A stretch of DNA of 12,760 nt from an uncultured Flavobacteriales bacterium (GTDB taxonomy: Bacteria > Bacteroidota > Bacteroidia > Flavobacteriales_D > Crocinitomicaceae): positions 1 to 12,760 of the forward strand of contig CAIUKX010000311.1 of assembly GCA_903899795.1 (NCBI GenBank), given 5' to 3'. Shown here piece by piece: positions 8,141 to 12,760 of the stretch. The notes under the pieces were generated by a model that ran no database searches, was not told the DNA's origin, and worked only from the letters and a program-made list of their open reading frames with translations. Position numbers and translations under genes: made by a program. Position 1 is the first letter of the stretch, and every line of letters starts with the position of its first letter.

Positions 8141-8158
8141 ATCAAAAATATTTTGGAT
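8141..8158. promoter_or_regulatory. Imperfect 18-bp palindrome upstream of the MbnP-like gene
   Basis: ATCAAAAATATTTTGGAT reads as a palindrome with one mismatched pair (A8144/G8155). It lies 76 bases before the chosen start codon, in the 134-base gap that should carry this operon's promoter. No convincing TAnnTTTG box was found in the gap. It could be an operator, but AT-rich palindromes arise easily by chance. Confidence 0.2.
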
Positions 8159-8233
8159 CGAAAATTGACACTCCTTCACAAAAAAATGATAATTTAACAC
8201 TGGTCTCACGAGAAATTGTCGTCTAAGTATACA

Positions 8234-8998
8234 ATGGGAAAAAGAATGTTTCAGATTCGGTTGAATAATAGCATAACAATAATCCTTTGTTGTTTTTCAT
8301 CATCATTTCTATTCTCTCAAAAAGAAGTAAAAGCACATCATGGTTTGACACTCCAAATGCATCACTATGTCGGAGACAAAGTCCTTGTTCTGGATGATTC
8401 GACGTACACCAATTCTTTAGGACAAGCATACACGATTTCGAAGCTCAATTATTACATAGGAAATATTCGCCTGACCCGAAAAGACGGGAAGGAATTTTTA
8501 CTGCAGAATTACTTTTTCATTTCGGAAGATGAAGAAAAAACAGCTTCGAAAAGTATTTTCATAGATAAAATACCGGAAGGAGAATACACTTCGATTCAAT
8601 TTTTGTTGGGTGTAGACAGCCTTCATAATTGCAGTGGTGCTCAATCGGGAGCACTGGATCCGATCAATGCGATGTTTTGGACGTGGAATACCGGTTATAT
8701 TTTCCTGAAGTTAGAAGGAAAATCTCCTGTTTCGAAAGAACCGGGTCATACCATTGAATATCACATTGGCGGTTACAAACAACCGTCGAATTGCATTCGG
8801 ACAATTTCTCTTAAATTTGAAACTCCTTTGGTAATTGCTAAAAAAACGAATGTTACGGTAAACCTCAAAGCTGATGTATCGGAACTTTTGAAAACACCTA
8901 CGACGATAGACTTCACTAAGTTGCCGGTGGTCAACAATGCCTTGAATGCCACAACTATTGCCGATAACTATGTCGATATGTTTCAAAGCATGAAGTAA
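8234..8998 (+). CDS. MbnP-like periplasmic protein, probable copper binding
   Basis: The 254-residue product has a Sec signal peptide (hydrophobic residues ~14-28, likely cleavage before Gln29 in LFSQKEV). The mature domain matches the MbnP-like family (formerly the MXAN_0976-type family). It has KLNYYIGNIRL, GVDSLHNCSGAQSGALDP, MFWTWNTGYIFLKLEG with Trp149 and Trp151, and EYHIGGYKQPSNC with His177 and a second Cys (187) that may pair with Cys133. In methanotrophs MbnP binds copper after the di-haem enzyme MbnH turns a tryptophan into kynurenine. A di-haem enzyme is encoded five bases downstream. Copper binding here is inferred. ATG 8234 is chosen; ATG 8246 would also give a signal peptide, while the TTG at 8216 only lengthens the n-region. 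The stretch upstream (8100-8233) has no gene. Confidence 0.85.
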   Translation: MGKRMFQIRLNNSITIILCCFSSSFLFSQKEVKAHHGLTLQMHHYVGDKVLVLDDSTYTNSLGQAYTISKLNYYIGNIRLTRKDGKEFLLQNYFFISEDEEKTASKSIFIDKIPEGEYTSIQFLLGVDSLHNCSGAQSGALDPINAMFWTWNTGYIFLKLEGKSPVSKEPGHTIEYHIGGYKQPSNCIRTISLKFETPLVIAKKTNVTVNLKADVSELLKTPTTIDFTKLPVVNNALNATTIADNYVDMFQSMK

Positions 8999-9003
8999 AA
9001 GCG

Positions 9004-10065
9004 ATGAAAAGCAGGACGAGAATATTCTTCAGTATCTTTGTTGTATCCGCAATGTTCTTGAGTTTTGTGAACAATGATGACCCATATTATTCGATTTCGA
9101 AAAAGGATGTCAAGCTTGTTTTACCGAAGAATTTCCCCAAACCCTATTATACATTTGAAAACAACAAATTGACGCCGGAAGTCTTTTTATTAGGCAGAGA
9201 ACTTTTTTACGATGAGATTTTATCCAAAGATCGTACAGTGAGTTGCGGTAGTTGTCACCAGCGGATTGCAGCTTTTTCACACATCGATCATACCCTCAGT
9301 CATGGAATTTATGGACGTATGGGAAACAGGAACATACCATCACTTCAAAATTTAATTTGGAACAATACCTTCATGTGGGATGGCGGAGTCAATCATTTGG
9401 AAGTGCAGCCAATAGGACCTATCACAAATCCTTTGGAAATGGATGAAACGATGGAGGCAGTGATTCTTAAATTACAGAAAAGTGAGAAATTCAAACCTCT
9501 TTTTCAAAAAGCATACAGCGACCCTCTTATCAATTCCGAACGAATGCTAAAGGCTTTGACACAATTCGTAGGATTGATGATTTCCAATCATTCGAAATAC
9601 GATAAATACCTTGTCGGAAAGGCAGAGTTCACTCCTCAGGAAGAAAACGGATTGAAATTATTTCGTGCCAAATGTGCTTCTTGTCATACCGAGCCTTTGT
9701 TTACAGATAATTCATTTAAAAACAACGGATTGATTTCGGATAGTTCTTTGCACGATATAGGCAGAGGAGCCATTACCCGAAAAAATGAAGATAATTATTT
9801 GTACAAAGTACCGACATTGCGCAACATAGAAATGACCTATCCTTATATGCACGATGGTCGCTTCAGTAAATTGAAAGATGTTTTGAATTATTACGGAACG
9901 ACGACCAATCACACGACTAACCAAGATCCTTTGATTTCTAAAATCGGTGTTTTGACCCCTGAAGAAAAGAAAGATATTTTAGCTTTTCTTTTGACCTTGA
10001 CAGACAGGGAATTTTTGAACGACCGTCGATTTGCCGATCCGAATATGGGGCAGAAAAATAAATAA
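9004..10065 (+). CDS. Di-haem cytochrome c peroxidase family protein (MauG/MbnH-like)
   Basis: The 353-residue product starts with a Sec signal peptide (about 1-21). It has two c-haem motifs: CGSCH at 81-85 and CASCH at 224-228. Between them are RNIPSL (109-114), MWDGG (124-128, where Trp125 aligns with the inter-haem tryptophan of bacterial CCPs) and GPITNPLEM (138-146). Late in the protein come VPTLRNIE (269-276) and YPYMHDGRF (279-287), whose Met282 is a candidate axial ligand. Members reduce hydrogen peroxide or, as MauG and MbnH, oxidise tryptophans of a partner protein. Five bases separate it from the MbnP-like gene, so the two are surely co-transcribed, and the partner is the likely substrate. 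A detoxifying cytochrome c peroxidase is the alternative. The gene converges on rplY. Confidence 0.9.
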   Translation: MKSRTRIFFSIFVVSAMFLSFVNNDDPYYSISKKDVKLVLPKNFPKPYYTFENNKLTPEVFLLGRELFYDEILSKDRTVSCGSCHQRIAAFSHIDHTLSHGIYGRMGNRNIPSLQNLIWNNTFMWDGGVNHLEVQPIGPITNPLEMDETMEAVILKLQKSEKFKPLFQKAYSDPLINSERMLKALTQFVGLMISNHSKYDKYLVGKAEFTPQEENGLKLFRAKCASCHTEPLFTDNSFKNNGLISDSSLHDIGRGAITRKNEDNYLYKVPTLRNIEMTYPYMHDGRFSKLKDVLNYYGTTTNHTTNQDPLISKIGVLTPEEKKDILAFLLTLTDREFLNDRRFADPNMGQKNK

Positions 10066-10141
10066 ATGGAATTGTATATGACTAGTTGAAAAGTCTTTTA
10101 TCTTGACCGCAAAGCAGCAACGAAGTTAATTTTACTTTTAA

Positions 10142-10174
10142 TAAAAAATCCCGATCTGCACAGCAAACCGGGAT
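10142..10174 (-). terminator. Intrinsic terminator of the prs-rplY operon
   Basis: Read on the minus strand, ATCCCGGTTTGC and GCAGATCGGGAT form a 12-bp stem (two G-U pairs) around a TGT loop, followed directly by a run of six T. It lies 22 bases after the rplY stop. On the plus strand the bases after the hairpin are not T-rich, so it should not work well for the converging haem-protein gene. Confidence 0.88.
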
Positions 10175-10195
10175 CGTAATATGTATAAGAAATTC

Positions 10196-10822
10196 TTATT
10201 CTGCAGATTCAGTTGTTTCAGCAGTAACTTCCGCTTCTTCTTCAACTTCGTCATCATCATCTTCAGCCGGTTTAACAGCTCCACGAGCCATACGAACTGA
10301 AACAACAACAGAACTGTGGGGATCTAAAATTGTAAGACCTGGAATTTGAACTTGTCCAACACGGATAGATTGTCCAATTTTCAATTTTGTAATTTCCAAT
10401 GTAATGGCATCAGGAATAATTCCCGGAAGACCAATTACATTTAAAGATCTGTATGCCTGCATTAATTTACCTCCACTCATTACACCACGAGCAGCTCCAG
10501 TCAAACGAACTGGTAATTTAACTTTAACAGGTTTATTATCTTCTAATTGAAGGAAATCAACATGTTGAATTGTTCCTCTTACTGGGTGTTGTTGCAATTC
10601 ACGAACAACCGCTTTCGCTTTTTTACCATCGATATCCAATTCAAATTGAAAAACCTCCGGAGAGTATATTAATCTTTCAATATCAATTACTTTAACAGAA
10701 AAGTGAGTCTGCTCACCTGATCCATAAAGTACACACGGTACTTGCCCTGCATTTCTAGTAAGGGTAGCATCCTTTTTCCCTACGTTCGCTCTAGTCGAAC
10801 CGCTCAATTGTGCAATTTTCAT
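10196..10822 (-). CDS. rplY: 50S ribosomal protein L25 / general stress protein Ctc
   Basis: The 208-residue product is the long, two-domain (TL5/CTC) form of L25, which binds 5S rRNA in the large subunit. The N-terminal 5S-binding domain spans about 1-90 (RANVGKKDATLTRNAGQVPCVLYG, given here in part: RANVGKK, QVPCVLYG, and VRELQQHPVRG followed by HVDFLQL). The C-terminal TL5-type beta domain spans about 95-180 (VKVKLPVRLTG, GLPGIIPDAITLEI). A very acidic tail (DDDDEVEEEAE and on) ends the protein, a common feature in this phylum. It is the second gene of an operon with prs, 11 bases downstream of the prs stop. The prs-ctc order is found widely in bacteria. Confidence 0.95.
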   Translation of the reverse strand: MKIAQLSGSTRANVGKKDATLTRNAGQVPCVLYGSGEQTHFSVKVIDIERLIYSPEVFQFELDIDGKKAKAVVRELQQHPVRGTIQHVDFLQLEDNKPVKVKLPVRLTGAARGVMSGGKLMQAYRSLNVIGLPGIIPDAITLEITKLKIGQSIRVGQVQIPGLTILDPHSSVVVSVRMARGAVKPAEDDDDEVEEEAEVTAETTESAE

Positions 10823-10833
10823 TTGTTTATGTA

Positions 10834-11769
10834 TTATGAAATTATAAAATGTGAACTTATTGATTCGTTATTAACCATTCCTTTGATTACATCCGAGAAT
10901 AAATCAGCAACGGTTAATACTCTTATTTTGCTGCTTTGTTGTTTCAACGGAATAGTGTCCGTTACAATCAACTCAGTCAGACTTGAATTTTCGATTCGTT
11001 CATAGGCCGGACCCGAAAGTACAGCATGTGTACAAAAAGCGCGAACACTTTTAGCACCTTTTTCCATGAATAAATCAGCAGCTTTTGTTAATGTTCCAGC
11101 CGTGTCGCACATGTCATCGACCAAGAGAACATCTTTTCCGGCAACATCTCCGATCACAGTCATTTCAGCTACTTCATTTGCTTTTTTACGTGACTTGTGA
11201 CAAATCGCCAATCCAACGTCTAATTTCTTAGCATATGAATTTGCTCTTTTTGTTCCACCTGCATCTGGAGCAGCCATGATTAGGTTTCCTTTGTTCAATT
11301 TCTCCATTTCATGAAAGAAAATGGTAGAAGCATATAAATGGTCTACTGGAACTTCGAAAAAACCTTGAATTTGATCTGCATGTAAATCCATCGTCATGAT
11401 ACGATCTACTCCGGCTGCTGTTAACATATTTGCAACCAATTTTGCACCAATGGCAACTCTTGGTTTGTCTTTTCTGTCTTGGCGAGCAAATCCGAAATAA
11501 GGAATAACAGCGATGATTTTACGAGCCGAAGCTCTGTGTGCTGCATCAATCATCAATAACAATTCAAATAGATTATCTGCAGGAGGCATCGTAGATTGGA
11601 TAATAAACACATCCTGACCACGCACCGTTTCTTCAAACGAAGGTTGAAATTCACCATCGCTAAAATCGGTAACAATTACATTTCCAAGCGAAACACCATA
11701 GCTTTGTGCAATCTTATTTGCTAAGGTTTTGGTTGCGCGACCTGAAAATATTTTTACTCCTTTTGACAT
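10834..11769 (-). CDS. prs: Ribose-phosphate pyrophosphokinase (PRPP synthetase)
   Basis: It makes 5-phosphoribosyl 1-diphosphate from ribose 5-phosphate and ATP, the precursor for nucleotides, His, Trp and NAD. With the ATG at 11769 the product is 311 residues, close to the family norm. Visible motifs are FSDGEFQPSF (36-45), the ATP-binding flexible segment FARQDRKDKPR (94-104), MDLHADQIQGFF (127-138) and the PRPP-binding loop LLVDDMCDTAGTL (215-227). An in-frame upstream ATG at 11844 would add 25 residues, but these match nothing in the family and would overlap the promoter, so it is rejected. The gene is followed 11 bases later by rplY. Confidence 0.96.
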   Translation of the reverse strand: MSKGVKIFSGRATKTLANKIAQSYGVSLGNVIVTDFSDGEFQPSFEETVRGQDVFIIQSTMPPADNLFELLLMIDAAHRASARKIIAVIPYFGFARQDRKDKPRVAIGAKLVANMLTAAGVDRIMTMDLHADQIQGFFEVPVDHLYASTIFFHEMEKLNKGNLIMAAPDAGGTKRANSYAKKLDVGLAICHKSRKKANEVAEMTVIGDVAGKDVLLVDDMCDTAGTLTKAADLFMEKGAKSVRAFCTHAVLSGPAYERIENSSLTELIVTDTIPLKQQSSKIRVLTVADLFSDVIKGMVNNESISSHFIIS

Positions 11770-11791
11770 CTCTGAATTGCTTTTGGAGGCG

Positions 11792-11821
11792 CGAAGATAC
11801 GAATTTTTGCTTATTTGCCAA
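11792..11821 (-). promoter_or_regulatory. Promoter of the prs-rplY operon
   Basis: On the minus strand TTG (11821-11819), a 19-base spacer and TATCTTCG (11799-11792) match the Bacteroidota -33/-7 layout, with one change from TAnnTTTG. Transcription would begin near 11787, giving a leader of about 18 bases before the ATG at 11769. Confidence 0.7.
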
Positions 11822-11837
11822 GCATTACTAAACAGAT

Positions 11838-11855
11838 TTAACAATTCATTGTTAA
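11838..11855. promoter_or_regulatory. Perfect 18-bp palindrome upstream of prs, candidate operator
   Basis: TTAACAATTCATTGTTAA has perfect 8-bp arms around a two-base centre. It sits 16 bases upstream of the prs -33 element and about 60 bases from the -7 box of the divergent gene. It could bind a dimeric regulator acting on either gene. No known operator is recognised. Confidence 0.35.
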
Positions 11856-11915
11856 TTTATTCGTGATTTATAGCAGTTTTTTCCTGCAATCTTTCCAAAT
11901 ATGATTGAAGTTCAT

Positions 11916-11923
11916 TACATTTG
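11916..11923 (+). promoter_or_regulatory. -7 promoter box of the small acidic protein gene
   Basis: TACATTTG matches TAnnTTTG exactly and lies 43 bases before the ATG at 11967. The -33 element is poor: only a TTTCC-like stretch is seen near 11892. The rest of the 197-base divergent gap holds the prs promoter and the 18-bp palindrome. Confidence 0.5.
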
Positions 11924-11966
11924 TCACCGCAAACGACATCCGTTGGCAGTTGAAAATTGAATTTTT

Positions 11967-12326
11967 ATGAAAAGTGCAACAGCAAATAAACAATTAGATA
12001 GCATTATCGAAAAAGTTGAGAAACAGGGAATCTTGGCAAAAGGCTTAATCGACGATTTGAAAGAATTGCGAGAATCAGCTTTGAAAGAGCAAGATCCATT
12101 GGTTGTTAAAGTTTTGCGTCTTTCTTACGAATATTTGGCAGACAGAGAAGCTTTTGATGTTCAAGGTCAATACGAGGAGGATGAGGAAGGAAATGAATAC
12201 CCGATCGAAATTGAGGACAAAGACAACTTCTTATACTTGTTAAACTTGTTGAAAAAGGCGGATCATAAAATCAATCGCGAAGAAATTAAAGATTACCGTA
12301 CAGCTTTAAAATTAGAGCTTTACTAA
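11967..12326 (+). CDS. Small acidic protein of unknown function
   Basis: I do not recognise this 119-residue protein. It has no signal peptide or membrane segment, so it should be cytoplasmic. Residues ~1-65 look alpha-helical with alternating charges (KQLDSIIEKVEKQG, then LKELRESALKEQ). A very acidic stretch (about 69-87, including YEEDEEGNEYP) follows, then two further helix-like segments (NFLYLLNLLKKAD and EEIKDYRTALKLEL). It has no Cys or Trp and no visible catalytic motif. The gene has its own promoter box and a strong terminator, so it is probably monocistronic. It is divergent from prs. Coding use and the clean boundaries make it very likely a real gene; a role in protein interaction is only a guess from its composition. 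Confidence 0.8.
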   Translation: MKSATANKQLDSIIEKVEKQGILAKGLIDDLKELRESALKEQDPLVVKVLRLSYEYLADREAFDVQGQYEEDEEGNEYPIEIEDKDNFLYLLNLLKKADHKINREEIKDYRTALKLELY

Positions 12327-12342
12327 AAATATATGATTTTTC

Positions 12343-12375
12343 AAAAAGGGTGATTCGAAAGAATCACCCTTTTTT
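12343..12375 (+). terminator. Intrinsic terminator, GAAA tetraloop
   Basis: GGGTGATTC (12348-12356) and GAATCACCC (12361-12369) form a perfect 9-bp stem closed by the stable tetraloop GAAA and followed by six T. Five A before the stem pair with the T run, so the element could also act on the minus strand. It begins 17 bases after the stop of the small acidic protein gene. Confidence 0.93.
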
Positions 12376-12551
12376 GTGTTTATAGATGTCACGAAATCAA
12401 ATAGATACAGAATGGAGAAAATTATTTTTTGATTTTTATAAAAAAACAACCAACTCACACCCAACCTTTTACTTTTTGAGACGTCTTGTATTTAGAGTTG
12501 ATACAAATCACGATTGTACTGACTTTTTGGTTTTTTAGTTTCTTGCAGATT

Positions 12552-12632
12552 CCTGAAAAGAGTTCGGCCTCCTTTAATACGACAAATTTGGTTTAGTTTG
12601 TTATTTTGAGCTCTTTTCAGGTTTATTTTTTT
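12552..12632 (+). repeat. Long inverted repeat with T-rich tail
   Basis: CCTGAAAAGAG (12552-12562) and CTCTTTTCAGG (12611-12621) are perfect inverse complements. Five further inner pairs (T-G, T-A, C-G, G-T, G-T) extend the stem to 16 bp. The 38-base loop contains a nested ACAAA/TTTGT hairpin. A T-rich run (12622-12632) follows on the plus strand. This could be the 3' end of a small RNA or part of an intergenic repeat element; no promoter is visible upstream. Confidence 0.5.
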
Positions 12633-12640
12633 CGGGATTC

Positions 12641-12757
12641 AAGACGGAAAGACACAAGATTTTAAGACTAAAGCCAGGTTATCCCAAAACACATTACCTA
12701 TGGCTTATTTCCAATCTCATTTGTTTTATCAATCTCAAGTCTATTGTCTTACGTCTA
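12641..12757. repeat. Phased AAGAC-type short repeats in opposing orientation
   Basis: AAGAC occurs at 12641, 12649 and 12664 with AAGAT at 12656, so the spacing is 8, 7 and 8 bases. The complement GTCT occurs at 12739, 12746 and 12753, with spacing of 7 and 7. The two clusters flank a small hairpin (12671-12706). The pattern resembles degenerate intergenic low-complexity repeats that I associate with some Bacteroidota genomes. It may continue beyond the window. Confidence 0.4.
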
Positions 12758-12760
12758 AAA

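Larger units (their letters stand above)
12376..12760. other. Non-coding stretch at the right edge
   Basis: I see no supportable gene, tRNA or TAnnTTTG promoter in these ~385 bases. They are AT-rich with long T runs on the plus strand. They contain a palindrome AGACGTCT (12479-12486), a 6-bp hairpin TTGTAT/ATACAA (12486-12506), a long hairpin (12552-12621), a hairpin AAGCCA/TGGCTT (12671-12706) and phased AAGAC-type short repeats. The region may contain an unannotated RNA, or the terminator region of a gene lying beyond the window. Confidence 0.6.

Noticed and set aside
8234..8330. Lipoprotein signal in the MbnP-like protein (two Cys in the hydrophobic stretch)
   Set aside because: The residue before the first Cys is Leu and the context does not fit a lipobox; an ordinary Sec signal ending before Gln29 fits better.
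10077..10100. Possible terminator of the haem-protein gene (GACT/AGTC with a T run)
   Set aside because: The stem is only four base pairs, too weak to claim.
10742..11005. Plus-strand open frame across the prs-rplY junction
   Set aside because: It overlaps the ends of two well-supported minus-strand genes and its product shows no family features.
11770..11844. N-terminal extension of prs from the ATG at 11844
   Set aside because: The 25 extra residues fit no PRPP synthetase and would overlap a good TTG-N19-TATCTTCG promoter; the ATG at 11769 gives the normal length.
12574..12584. TAATACGAC, similar to the start of a T7 promoter
   Set aside because: Only the first nine bases match; the rest of the T7 consensus is absent, so it is chance.
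12376..12760. tRNA or CRISPR in the right-hand non-coding region
   Set aside because: There is no T-arm GGTTCGAATCC-type sequence or cloverleaf, and the short repeats lack the length and spacing of CRISPR repeats.

Overview
The window looks like a chromosomal segment of a Bacteroidota bacterium, most likely order Flavobacteriales. The Crocinitomicaceae/Fluviicola area is a guess from gene content and not a computed placement. Support comes from a type IX secretion (T9SS) type-B C-terminal domain on a large repeat protein, upstream boxes of the Bacteroidota TAnnTTTG promoter type, almost no Shine-Dalgarno sequences, AT-rich intergenic DNA, and protein families with Bacteroidota-like sequence (MiaE, MbnP-like, SPFH, L25/Ctc).

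Layout. Bases 1-2957 hold the 3' part of a secreted repeat protein: a PKD-type domain, a degenerate second one, nine tandem ~82-residue modules and a CHU_C sorting domain. Bases 3084-5045 encode a membrane-anchored SPFH/flotillin-like protein whose N-terminal half has four related modules. A strong hairpin terminator fused to a promoter box separates it from a tight + strand operon at 5127-8099: miaE (tRNA hydroxylase), an AlgI-like MBOAT acyltransferase and a membrane-anchored SGNH-hydrolase-like protein. Bases 8234-10065 carry a second two-gene operon, an MbnP-like periplasmic protein followed by a di-haem MauG/MbnH/CcpA-type peroxidase. Convergent to it on the minus strand is the prs-rplY(ctc) operon (11769 down to 10196) with an intrinsic terminator. 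Divergent from prs is a small acidic protein of unknown function (11967-12326) ending in a textbook terminator. The last ~385 bases contain no gene that I can support, but hold a long hairpin and phased AAGAC-type short repeats.

How the genes fit together. The repeat protein, the SPFH scaffold and the MBOAT/SGNH pair concern the cell envelope: a surface adhesin-like protein, membrane organisation and probable acylation of an envelope or extracellular polymer. The MbnP/MbnH-like pair suggests periplasmic copper handling through oxidative tryptophan modification. prs, rplY and miaE are housekeeping functions (PRPP synthesis, ribosome, tRNA modification).

No mobile element, CRISPR array, rRNA or tRNA was seen. 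The best candidates for new biology are the vault-like module order of the SPFH protein, the MbnP/MbnH pair, the two-module super-repeat in the surface protein, and the structured non-coding DNA at the right edge.
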